From assembly GCA_025526995.1 (NCBI GenBank), contig JAHLKG010000017.1, positions 434,001 to 498,000 on the forward strand: DNA of 64,000 bases, written 5' to 3'. The stretch is from Powellomyces hirtus. Taxonomy: Eukaryota; Chytridiomycota; Chytridiomycetes; Spizellomycetales; Powellomycetaceae. Below are positions 46,711-59,587 of the stretch, one piece after another (position 1 is the stretch's first letter; every line of letters begins with the position of its first letter). Below the pieces are notes generated by a model. It was not told the DNA's origin. It searched no databases and was given only the letters and a program-made list of their open reading frames with translations. A program made the translations under genes and the position numbers.

Positions 46711-49700
46711 ATGCCACCATACGTCCCAGGAGACCACCCACCCGGCAGGGGAAAGGGTAGCTCCATTTTCGAAATGGATACAATGGGTAGAGACGATTTG
46801 AGATATGCCGGCAAGAAGCTCACAGATCCAATCAGCGCCGCAGAGGTATTAGCTTCTAGTAAACCAGTTGCTTTATATGTCAAGTAATTGTACTCACTTT
46901 GTTCTCGCAGGACAAATGGCGGCTTGTACCAGCTTTCCTTCAGACCAAAGGACTGATCAAGCAGCATGTGGACTCTTTCAACTATTTTATCGAGACGGAG
47001 ATGAAGCAGATCTTGCTGGCGAACGCCAAAGTAGATAGTGATGTGGACCCAGCTTTCTGGTTGAAGTGAGTGTCTACCGGGATCGAGGAAATGCGTGAAG
47101 AAGGCAGGAGCTTAACAATACTTCCGCACAGGTTCCGAGACATCCGTGTGAAGCATCCGCAGGCTTACGACGCTCGGAAGGGTATCGCGTACGAGCTTAC
47201 CCCGCACGAATGTCGACTGCGAGACGTCACCTATGCCGGAACTATCTTGGTGGACATTGAATACGTACGTGGCAAACAGCTAGTAAAGAAGAGGGGAATT
47301 GAGGTCGGACGAATGCCCATCATGCTGCGGAGTAACCGGTGCTGCTTGACGGGAAAGTCACCGGAAGACATGGTCAAGGCGGGAGAGTGTCCGTTGGATC
47401 CTGGTGGTTACTTCATCATCAGAGGTACCGAAAAGGTCATTCTGATTCAGGAGCAGCTGTCCAAGAATCGAATCATTGTCGAGACGGATCGACTGGGATT
47501 GATCAATGCGAGCGTTACGAGTTCAACGCATGAGAAGAAGAGTAAAACTAATATCTGTTACGGCAAAGCGGGTCGCGTGACAATGAAGCACAACAGTTTC
47601 ACCGCGGAAGTACCTGTGGTCGTTGTAATGAAAGCAATGGGTATCGAATCGGATCGAGAAATTGCCGAACTTATTTGCGGCAACGATGAGAAGTTCCTGG
47701 ATCTATTTTCGCCATCACTGGAGGAATCATCGATGCTGGACCCGCCAGTTTACACACAACGGCAGGCTTTGGACTGGCTTGGACGCAAGGTTAAAGTTAC
47801 TGCCATGCGTAGCAGGATCGGTATGCGAAAGGATTACGTGGAAGAAGCGCGTGATTTGCTGGCGACCACGGTACTCGCCCACGTTCCTGTGGACGATGTC
47901 AATGGTCAATGGAACTATCGACCAAAGTCAGTTTACGTCGCGTTGATGGTTCGTCGAACGCTTCAAGCCGTCAAGGACGGCGGTATTGTCGATGATCGTG
48001 ATTTCGTGGGAAACAAGAGATTGGAACTGGCTGGTCAGCTTCTGTCACTGCTGTTTGAAGATTTATTCAAATCGTGGCAAGCCAATATCAAACGAGCGAT
48101 CGATACCCAGCTGAAACGCTCCAATCGCACCTCACAGTACGACGCTGCTACAGCTGTAGCTCAAACATCACGTTTCATTACCGATGGGCTGTTCCGTTCG
48201 ATTTCATCAGGAAACTGGAATGTCAAGCGTTTCAAGATGGAGCGTGCTGGTGTCACGCAAGTGCTGTCACGTCTCAGTTACGTCTCTGCGCTGGGCATGA
48301 TGACGAGAATTAGCAGTCAGTTTGAGAAAACGAGAAAAGTCAGTGGACCTCGTGCCTTGCAGACATCCCAATTTGGTGTCATCTGTCCATCAGATACTCC
48401 AGAAGGAGAAGCCTGTGGTCTGATCAAGAATTTGGCTCTCATGACCCATATCACAACCGACTCGGACGACTCGTCCATGCGGCGACTGGCTTTTATTCTG
48501 GGTGTGGAAGATATCAACGTGCTCACCGGTCTGGATCTCTACGAAGACGGCACTTATCTGGTGTTCCTCAACGGTGTCATTCTTGGAGTGCATCGCAACC
48601 CAGAAAAGTTTGTCAATGACTTTAGACGACTACGGCGCGCAGGTCGCGTGGGTCCGTTTGTCTCCGTATACAGAACAACCACACAACGCACAGTCAATAT
48701 CAGTAGCGATGGAGGACGAGTCTGTCGACCGCTTATCATCGTCAACAAGGGCAAAAGCATGGTCACGGATCAGGACGTCAAAGACGCCATCCACGGCATC
48801 AAAACCTTCGAAGATCTGATTCAGGAAGGCAAAATCGAATACCTGGACGTCAACGAAGAAACCGATACAGACATTGCCATGTACGACAAAGACCTCAATT
48901 ACAACGGGAAGTTGCCATTCGGCGTGAACGATCCCGCCGCCCTTGAACGCCCCAACACCACCCATCTCGAGATTGCTCCCTTCACCGTCCTCGGCGCCGT
49001 CGCGGGGCTCATTCCTTACCCACATCACAACCAGTCTCCGCGAAACACCTACCAGTGCGCTATGGGTAAGCAGGCGATCGGAGCGATCGCTTACAACCAG
49101 CTCACGCGGATAGATACGCTGCTGTATCTCATGGTGTATCCGCAACAACCTATGGTGCGGACAAGAACCATTGAGCTGATTGGATATGATAAGCTGCCTG
49201 CTGGACAGAATGCGACTGTGGCCGTCATGAGTTATAGTGGATACGATATTGAGGATGCGCTGGTATTGAACAAGGTAGGTGTTACATCACGTAGATGTTG
49301 TGAGGGAATCAAGCTGATTGGTCGATCATTGTTCGCAGGCGTCAGTTGATCGAGGATTCGGACGATGTCAAGTCATGCGCAAATTTGCCACCATGATCAA
49401 ATCATACCCGAATCAAACTTACGACCGTCTCGCCGACCGAGCCGAAGACGCTTACGGGCAGGTCCTCGACAAGTACGAAATTCTCGACGATGATGGTATC
49501 GCAGGCGTAGGGGAACGGATTCACACCGGACAGGTTGTTATCAACAAGCAAAGTCCGACGGAAACGGCGCCCCGGGTGGCGCCCATGGCCGATGCCGCAG
49601 AACACGGCCAATTCATGGGAAGCACTGATCCAACCACCATTTCGTACAAAGCCGCACCCATGACCTTCAAATACGATGGTGATGCCGTCATTGACCAGGT

Positions 49701-50633
49701 CCTCCTGACCACCAACGAGGAGGATCAAACCCTTGTCAAGGCTCTTATCAGACAAACACGACGACCGGAACTGGGAGACAAGTTCTCGTCGCGGCACGGA
49801 CAGAAGGGAGTGTGTGGAATCATTGTGCAGCAAGAAGATATGCCGTTTGCGGATACGGGTGTGGTGCCAGACATAATCATGAACCCGCACGGTTTCCCCA
49901 GTCGAATGACTGTCGGGAAGATGATTGAACTGTTGGCTGGTAAAGCGGGAGTGCTGGCTGGGGAATTGCAGTATGGAACGGTGAGTCTTAAAAGCTCTGT
50001 AGAATCGAGGGGACATTGATCATGCTGATACTGATAATTTCCTTGTAGGCTTTTGGTGGAAGCAAGGTAGAGGACATGTCAAATATCCTGGTGAACAACG
50101 GATTCAGCTATTCCGGCAAGGACTATGTCACGTCAGGCATCACGGGAGAACCCCTTCAGGCGTACATTTTCTTTGGTCCCGTGTACTACCAAAAGCTGAA
50201 GCACATGGTGTTGGACAAGATGCACGCGCGATCACGGTAATTAAATTCTTCACACAACCCGCGTCCTCTTGTACCATTCATCAATGCTAACATTCATTTC
50301 GACAGGGGGCCTCGCGCCGTCCTTACGCGCCAACCTACCGAAGGACGATCCCGCGACGGTGGTCTCCGAGTTGGCGAAATGGAACGCGATTGCTTGATCG
50401 GCCACGGTACCGCCGCGCTCCTCATGGAACGACTTCTCTACGCCTCTGACGCCTACGACTGCGAAATGTGTGGCGAATGTGGACTCGTTGGTGGATGGCA
50501 TGGATACTGCAATTACTGCAAATCGAGAAAGGGAGTTGTCAAAGTCAAGATCCCATATGCGTGCAAGTTACTGTTTCAGGAATTGATGAGCATGAATGTT
50601 GTCCCGAGGGTTAAAGTCAAGGATCTGGAGTAA
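46711..50633 (+). CDS. RPC2: RNA polymerase III second-largest subunit
   Basis: RPC2 (Ret1/POLR3B) forms one half of the Pol III active-site cleft, which makes tRNA, 5S rRNA and other small RNAs. Six exons (46711-46845, 46911-47065, 47132-49274, 49339-49980, 50049-50236, 50306-50633) give 1196 residues, normal for the family. Conserved blocks seen are [13 protein letters not shown] at the start, [11 protein letters not shown] and [14 protein letters not shown], the fork region [20 protein letters not shown], the hybrid-binding [16 protein letters not shown], and near the end [12 protein letters not shown] plus a four-cysteine zinc site (CEMCGECG and CNYC, about residue 1139). Nothing is missing. 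The [17 protein letters not shown] insertion region is diverged. It is convergent with CFAP299, 220 bases apart. Confidence 0.98.
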
Positions 50634-50853
50634 GGGGAGATGAGAGATGTGCGGGGTTTGAGTGAGGCTCATGTTTGGATATGTATATGCACGCGACCGC
50701 GACCGCTTCGCTTTCTAGATAGCACTGTAATTTGTATTTATATTCTAAGAATGCGGCTCCGTGAGGAGTAGATAAAAGAAAAATGGAGGACACATATGAT
50801 CGCTCGCAACCAAGTCGGGGGCCAATAGGCTGTGGGGTGGCATGGTGAGATTC

Positions 50854-51305
50854 TCATGTCTTTCGCCGTGTCAAGTGGTCGTATATGACTACTTGTATAT
50901 GCTCATCCGTAACAATCTGCGACCTCGTTGTATTGTCCCCCGGTTTTGGTTCCTAAGAAAGCCCAGTTCAAAACCCCCTCTCGTGTCTACATTGACCCCA
51001 GCCACACCCCCTCACACATACCTTCGGATCAACATTGATGATCTTCCTATCCCTCTTATTCTTAAACAGCAGTCCATTCTCATTATCTGCAATAACCTGG
51101 AAATTCGGCGTCGCATTGCTAGTACACGTCTGGGTCTCCCAATTGTAGAAACTCATGTCGGACGTCCGCGGCATCAGGGTGCGGGTGCGGGTGAAGTACG
51201 GCTCGAAATTCTCGGTTTTGAGGCGGTGCGCGTAGTCAATGTACCCGCTGATCTCTTGGTCTTTGGCGTTGAAGGTGCGGATGAACATGATTGACTAGAA
51301 GAAAC

Positions 51306-51370
<65 letters not shown>

Positions 51371-51848
51371 GAGGAAAGGGTGCCCGGGTCGGGAGAAAGG
51401 GTGAGCGTGAGACGTACGGTGAGTTTCCCGCTCCGATTCGCTTCCTCACGTTCCGCCAATGCTTGTAGAAATGGAAATCCCGTTAGGTCCTTCCCATACG
51501 ATGCGAGGACTTTGGTTGCGAGTCGTTTGTTGAGCCGGAAGTTCTCGGCTGCTTTCTTTTTGGCTTCGAATTCTTCTCGTTTTAGAGGTTCGCCGGATCC
51601 GCGGTAACCCAGTTCGACTAGTTGGCGGGCTAGTTCTTTATCCTTTGAGTATAAAACAAAAACAAACCGGCGGTTGAGAAAAGAATGGGATGCGATTTTG
51701 TGCTCGGGCGTGATTGACTTACCTCAAGATAGAACAAATCGATCGGCGTGATCTGGTTGTCGAGGTATTCCTCATATGTAGCAAATTCGGCGACAGTGTT
51801 GTCACCTGTGCCGCTTTGCAGGTCCGCGAGGTCGTCTGTCATGGCCAT
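50854..51848 (-). CDS. CFAP299: CFAP299 (C4orf22), cilia- and flagella-associated protein
   Basis: CFAP299 is conserved in organisms with motile cilia; its molecular role is poorly known. Four exons (51848-51723, 51642-51418, 51294-51022, 50952-50854) give 240 residues in an exact frame. The match runs along the full length: [100 protein letters not shown] and, after the last intron, the [12 protein letters not shown] ending. The intron before exon 3 contains a long dinucleotide tract (51309-51367). Presence of an intact copy says the organism makes flagellated cells. Confidence 0.95.
51309..51367. repeat. (GA)n / (TC)n microsatellite in CFAP299 intron
   Basis: A perfect GA dinucleotide tract of 59 bases. 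On the coding (minus) strand it reads TC and ends 14 bases before the 3' splice site of exon 3, so it serves as the polypyrimidine tract. Confidence 0.95.
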
Positions 51849-52536
51849 CTTTTCATCTGCTCTTTGTTCCCAAGTTCTGCAAAAAGTACATTTATATGGG
51901 TGCAGCGATTTCTGGGAAGCGGAATAGATTCAGGTTGATTGTGTAAGCGGCGGACGTAAGCTGGGAATACTGTCAATCCACGTCAGGCGGAGCGTTCGCG
52001 TTTTCCCCTTTGTTTTCGTGGCTCTGGAGGAGTCAGGGCGAGCAACTTCATGATGATAAAGCTTGAATGGCGGAGGGTGCTCGCTCGTGTTCTGAAGCTC
52101 CCGTTAGGCAGTGAAACCACTGCCACATGTCATCACTTCCGGATGTTCCCACCGTGCCAATTTCTCTCTATGGTTTCCTTTGTGTGGCTCAGTGCGATGA
52201 GACCGTCCCATTGGTTTTTGAAGGAAAATATTATAATTAGATGATTTTTTCGTCCCAGATATGTTACGGGATTTGCGTGTGTGGCTGAGGTGCATTGCCT
52301 GTCGTTCTGCTGCACTGGCGGAAGCTTACAGGGCAGGGAAGAATGGCAGTGTCTCACATTGACCAGCTAAATGTAGCTTCTATAAAACGAAGCCGTCTTG
52401 GCGTCCGCTCTTGTCACTTACGACGCTCCCCATTCACTCTCATCTGCTCTTTTCTCATCCTCATTTGTAAAACACATCGTCCCCATACACATCTACACTA
52501 TTCTTCTCACTCATCTACCATTTTCGAATCTCCAAC
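51849..52536. promoter_or_regulatory. Divergent promoter CFAP299 / secreted His-rich protein
   Basis: Head-to-head gap. A TATA-like tataaaa at 52381-52387 lies about 155 bases before the ATG of the secreted gene, followed by a C/T-rich leader. No coding feature was found inside. Confidence 0.4.
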
Positions 52537-53150
52537 ATGAAGTTCATTCTTCCTTGCATTGCGATCGTCGGTTCGCTGCTCGCCTGTTCCGCGGCTCTTC
52601 CCACTTCAGTCAATCTGGTATGCTCCCATTCGGATGGTGCTCTCTTGTTTTAAACGATGCGACAGTGACTGATTTGTTTGATTGCGTACTCTTGCAGAAG
52701 GCTAGGGACAGTAAGGACGTCTCGCACTACTACGACGACAAAGACGAGGACTGGAAAAAGAACTGCGACAAAGATGACTACGGTCACGACAAAGGTAAGA
52801 GATGACGGTGCAGCGTCGCAGCTTGACATTTACTGATTTTACTTGTGTCTTTTTATTTACTACTAGACAGTCACGACCACGACCACGACCATGACCGCCA
52901 TGGCTGGCGCCACGGAGACTACTATACTATGGTGAAGCGAGGCGACGGTGGCGACGGTGGTGACGATGACGACCATCACGACGTTGAAAAGCGCGGCTAC
53001 GGACACGGTCACGGCGGTCACCATGGCGGGCATCGCGATGGGCACAACTCCCGTCACAAGATGAAGCGTGACCGCGACTACGGTGACGACGACTATGGAA
53101 AGCACTGCGGAGGTCACCGCGATGGTCATCACGATGGTCACCAAGGTTGA
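52537..53150 (+). CDS. Secreted His/Asp-rich protein with three Lys-Arg sites
   Basis: Three exons (52537-52617, 52698-52794, 52867-53150) give 153 residues. A clear signal peptide (residues 1 to about 20, FILPCIAIVGSLLACSAALP) heads a very polar chain rich in His, Asp and Gly (DSHDHDHDHD, GHGHGGHHGGHRDGH). Lys-Arg pairs at residues 83-84, 101-102 and 126-127 would let a Kex2-type protease release peptides of about 18, 25 and 26 residues. His/Asp clusters are suited to binding zinc, copper or nickel. It could be a metal-scavenging secreted protein or a peptide precursor. No known family is recognised, but the signal peptide, exact frame and TATA box support a real gene. Confidence 0.75.
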
Positions 53151-53851
53151 GGCTCTCACTACGTACCCAAAGGTTGTTACGTCTTTGCACATATCATTGG
53201 AAAAGGGGCTATTGGGCGTGTCCTTCCCCAACTTTGCGCATGTCTGTAAGATTAGTTAGTGTTTTTTTGAGTTCCCTTTGTAAAAGCTCAGCATTGTAAT
53301 TAGCTTTTCTGGCGTTGTTTGATGATCATTACATAGTCAGAATCTGAAATAAGAAGAATGTTTTTGAAAACCCATCAAAGCCATCGAGCGGATCAACTTG
53401 ACTGTGCCACCTGCGCGGTGAGAGTGTGCAGCGCAGGTGATTTAACCAAATATGGGGGTCAAATAGCTTACGAGTTTACGAAGCCAACAGACGCGCTTTT
53501 TCCACGCCATCCGTGATATCACCTTGAAGCCATGCATGACGGCATTTCTTACTATTGTCTTGACGCGTCAGCTGCTTCTCCCCCTGCGTGAATGATGAGA
53601 TGATGAGTTGATTGATGAGGGAATTGATTGAATGATGCAAACGACGTCGACGACGAGGATGATGATGTAGTACTACTAAGCTGATGTAGTAGAGAGTTTG
53701 ATAGTTGCATGACTCATGTCGCCCCTCGTTTTCCCAGCAGTATAAAAACAAGTCCCACCACGCTCCTCGCTCGCCTGCCTTCCCAATTCTTGACAAGCAC
53801 ACAGCATACTTCCTAACAATTTGTATCATCATTTTCACATAACTTGCAACA
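53151..53851 (+). promoter_or_regulatory. Promoter of the LEA-like gene (AP-1/Gcn4 site, TATA)
   Basis: The stretch between the two secreted-protein genes. An ATGACTCAT palindrome (core 53710-53716), the classic bZIP (Gcn4/AP-1) site, lies 25 bases before a TATA box (tataaaa, 53741-53747), itself 105 bases before the ATG. This layout fits stress-inducible expression. The rest looks like the upstream gene's 3' end. Confidence 0.55.
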
Positions 53852-55674
53852 ATGGTCAACCAGAAAATTGCCATTGCCCTGCTGCTCTCCAGCGCTGCCG
53901 CAACAAATGCATTCTCAGTCAACGACGCAAAGTATGTATCACATCTCAGCTTCCCCCTTCTCTCCCACGCCACGCGTTCATTTCGCCGACAAATGCTAAT
54001 TGTCGACTTTCCTCTCTCTCTCTCTCTCTCTCTAACAGGAACGCCATAAAAAACTTTGAGATTTTCCCAGGGGTAGCTGCCGACGCCGGTGCCAACGCCG
54101 GTGCCAGGGAAGAAGTGCGGCTTGCTGCCGACTCTGCTGCCGAAGCTGCGGGCCACATTGCCAAAGCTGCGCAGAAGGCTGCATACAACGCTCGCGACGC
54201 CATCTACGACGCCAAGGACTCTGCTGTACATGCCGCTGCTGATGTTGTCGACAGTACCAAGGACACCGCGGCCGGCGCTGCCGGTTACGTCGCTGGCACT
54301 GCTGAATCTACCAAGCAAGCTGCTGGTCAAGCTGCCGGATCTGCCCAAAAAGTCGCCGGTGAGGCCGTCGGCACAGCCAAAAACACTGCCGCAGGTGCTG
54401 CTGGTTACGTTGCTGGCACGGCCGAATCTGCCAAGAAGGCCGCCAGCGACGCCGCTGCTGCTGCTTACGGCACCGCCGCTGAGAAGTCCGCGCAAGCCGC
54501 TGAAACCATCAACAACGCCTACGAGGCCACCAAGGAAAAGGCTGCCGAGCTCTACGATTCTGGCGAGGAGACTGCAACCGCTGCCAAGGACCGTGCCGCT
54601 GCTGCTGCCGCCCAGGCTAACGATGTTATAAGCGACGCGTACGAGTCTGGCAAGGAGACCGTGGAGGGGAACTACAAGGCTGCCAAGGACACTGTTGTTG
54701 GCGCGACCGACGCCACCGCGGAGTCCGCAAACGCCGCCGCAGAGGATGTCAAGGCAAAGGCTGCCCAGGCAGCTGCCGGCGCTCAAGGCACTCTTCACCG
54801 TGCCAAGGATGGAGCCAAAGTGAAGGTTGGTGATGCGTCAGCCTTCGCCAACACTGCCAAGGCGGAAGCGGAAGCCAAGGCGGCCAATGTTGCTGGATCT
54901 GCCAAGGGAGCTGCCTCCGACGCCTATCAAGCTGCGCAGCGCAAGCTCGCTGATGCCGCGGACTATGCCAGTGATGCCACCGAAGACGTCAAGGGACGAG
55001 TCAAGCGTGCTGCGTCCTCTGGTCGTGAAGCTGTGCAAGATGCTACAAACTCAGCCAGTGGGGCTGCACAAGCCGCCAGGGACAAGGCCGCCGCTGCCAA
55101 CCGAGCCGCTTACGAACAGATTGTTGGTTCTCGTGACCATGCAGCTAAGGCCGGACAGGAAGCTGCTCACCAAGGGGAAGTCAAGATTGACCAGATCCGC
55201 CGCCGATCATCCGACTACGCTGAGCGCGTTGCTGAGAAGCTCCGCACTGGAGACCACAAGCCACAAGGAAAACCTCTCGCCCAGCGTGCCGGCGAGACTC
55301 TTGAGGAGTTCAAGGCCCGCATTCAGGATGCCCGCGAACGAGGCGAAGAAACTGCCGACCACCTCAAGGCCCGCGCTCAGGGTAACATCGACAATGCCAA
55401 GCGTGACGCTGCCGAAGCCGAAGCTGACGCACGTGTCCGAGCAGGAAGACTTAACCGCTGGTTCAAGAAGCGTGGCGATGCCGTCGGCGAAGAGGTCAGG
55501 GAATCTGCTGAACACGCCAAAAACGCCGCCAAGATTGCCGTAGAAGGTGTCCCAGGAGAGGAGAGCCCCAACGGCCCTTCTCCGAGCACCATGGAGAGGA
55601 TCAAGGAATACCTCGCCGAGAACGTCGTTGACCCCGTGAAGAACGCTGCCGGTTTCGGTGGACCTGAGCTTTAG
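53852..55674 (+). CDS. Secreted LEA-like alanine-rich repeat protein
   Basis: Two exons (53852-53931, 54039-55674) give 571 residues. A signal peptide (MVNQKIAIALLLSSAAATNA) precedes about 500 residues of Ala/Lys/Asp/Glu-rich amphipathic sequence in loose 11-residue periods (such as AAEAAGHIAKAAQKAAY, DAKDSAVHAAADVVD), the pattern of group 3 late-embryogenesis-abundant proteins that protect membranes and proteins during drying. One unit, TAAGAAGYVAGTAES, is repeated 40 residues apart with different codons, so it is kept at the protein level. The last third is more charged (RRRSSDYAERVAEKLR, TLEEFKARIQDARERGEE). A secreted or organelle-bound LEA-like protein in a fungus is uncommon. The opposite strand has a long frame that is only a shadow of this GC-rich repeat. 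Confidence 0.8.
54011..54033 (+). repeat. (CT)n tract in the LEA-like gene intron
   Basis: About eleven CT units directly before the aacag acceptor, acting as the polypyrimidine tract. Confidence 0.9.
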
Positions 55675-56713
55675 TTACCCTCACTGTAGTCCCTTTTCCA
55701 CATACCCCACACCCTTTTCCTTTCTTGTATGATTTTTTTCCCCTTGTGCTCTGCACACTGTAATATGAACTTTTTGACCTTGCACACCCTTAAGTCAATA
55801 TTTTTTCCTCTGTCATGGATCACATCTCATCAAGCTGCGGAAAGAACTAATGCGTTATCTCAAGAGAAATGGCTATCGCAGGACGACGGTAACGAAAACG
55901 AAAGCATGCGGTCCTGAGCATCCCTGATTGGCCAATCTCTGTTGCCAATTGTGGGAAGGAGGTTTTCGGCATCATCTTCTGATCGTCCTTTTTGTGCAAA
56001 GGCGCCGCTCGCGATCTACACAAAAATATGAAAACTACATGGAGACATGCTGCGTGCCTCCGACATCACCTCGCAGCGTGTCGGCATACCGAACACGCGG
56101 CTGTCTCAAATGTTGGGCACTTCGAAGCCGCGCCGCCCACTACGCGGTCCATTGCGCAACGCCGCATGAAAAATATCAATAGAAATACCACCAACCAGCA
56201 CTCCCCATGCTGTGTACGACGCCAAAACACTAAAAAAAGATGAATCTCCTTCCGCACCGTTCTCATGCGTTACTAGGAAGATTGCGAAAACACGAGAGAA
56301 ACGCGTAGGCCCCAAGCCACAGAAGTATCAAAGCCACTTGCCAGATTTGCCTGGTCCTCCGCATCGTTGTGTACGCTCCAGAGCGATATTTTGGTTAGAC
56401 CTCGCATCGTTGTGTGATTGACTGCGTGGTTTTAGCTATGAAATAGACTTGTTATTGTTTGGTTCTTGTGGACGCATTCTGGTGGCCCGATTGCAATGAC
56501 ATTTACTGATTGATGTGTGAAAAGTGCACCCAATCGATAATGTTATGTGAGAGCCATTTCTCTCCACGGCATGCTCACGTAGAAGTGATGGAAATATGAA
56601 AGGCCAAGTGGTCCTCTTGATCTTCTTCTCCCCGCCGAGTCACATTTGCCAAGACTCCATCCGAACACAGCAAGATTCTCCTCTCTGCTCGTCAAATTCA
56701 AGTGCTCACCGAA
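55675..56713. other. Intergenic region
   Basis: Begins with the LEA-like gene's T-rich 3' end. Short frames on both strands show no family signal, and I found no RNA gene. The final 100 bases look like a leader for the cysteine-rich gene. Confidence 0.4.
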
Positions 56714-57101
56714 ATGGCCCACCCAATTGTCGTCCTCCTTGCCGTTCTCGTGGCCCTTTTCGCCATTACCTCCGTAATCGCCGCGCCTGCAGAATCTCTC
56801 GAGGCGCGCGCCGGATGTTGGAGCTGCTGCAAGCGCTGTCAGTGCAAATGTCAGAGCGTAAGTACAAAGCACACGAGTCTCTAACGTCTGAGGAATGATC
56901 ACATACTCATTCTGGCGTATTCGATAGGGCATGTTCCAGGGCAAACTGGAACGAGGCGCAAACTCGCACGGCGGACTCATGAATATTTACTGCACGGAAT
57001 CTTACTGCGACAAGCAATGCACTACTTGGCAGACGGCCAAGATGGTCTTTGTGGGTTGCGATCTTGTGGGAGACTTTGACAAGTATTCCAAGTTTGGATA
57101 A
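56714..57101 (+). CDS. Small secreted cysteine-rich protein, 105 residues
   Basis: Two exons (56714-56857, 56928-57101) join in frame. The signal peptide is clear (IVVLLAVLVALFAITSVIAA, cleavage likely after APA). The mature part carries ten cysteines: six packed in CWSCCKRCQCKC just after a possible processing site (LEAR), and four spread through the second exon (IYC, YC, QC, GC). An even count fits disulfide bonding. The family is unknown; size and make-up are like small secreted effector or antimicrobial proteins. It ends ...YSKFG. Confidence 0.7.
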
Positions 57102-57482
57102 AGTAGCAGTGTCTTGATGGTGGGAAGGGCTGGCCTTTCCGATACTTTTAGCTGTCAAACAACGTTCATCCGCAACTACACAATGTGATCTGGCTACCAA
57201 TACATTCATCGCCCAACACTTGAAAGATGATTGTTCGTATGTTCCTTGGATCTATTCATGTGCCAGCGTCATCTTCAAATGCTGTCGAAAGCTGCACATC
57301 TGACGCAAGAATAACCACTAACGCAGAAAAAGTTATGGTTGCTTTTCTGAAGAGGAGGTATGTTGTCATACTGTCAATGAATGATTTTCATGGTTGGACA
57401 TCTCATATTGACAGGGCGAACCGATCAAAAACAATATCGGCGCGTCTTGATGATGCCAGCTTGTTGCCAAAGCCCGCAGCAA
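57102..57482. other. Intergenic, promoter of the MYST gene
   Basis: Between two plus-strand genes. Upstream in-frame methionines (57381, 57447, 57450) mean the MYST start could lie within its right end. Nothing else seen. Confidence 0.4.
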
Positions 57483-59418
<1,936 letters not shown>

Positions 59419-59587
59419 AGGAAAGAGAATGTGTGGTTCCAAACTGCATGTATGAAAAATGAAAAAATACGTCTATTCGAGTGTGTAAATATGAGATACG
59501 TAAATGGCAGAGCTTGAGGTGGGGGAGTAAGCGGGGAAGGAAAGATGGAAAAATACAATGGGGAGGTCTGTTTGTTCTGCTTAAAAA

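Noticed and set aside
53476..54798. 440-codon minus-strand frame over the LEA-like gene
   Set aside because: It is the antisense shadow of an Ala/Gly codon-rich repeat; composition is Gly/Ser/Leu low-complexity and the plus strand has a signal peptide, intron and promoter.
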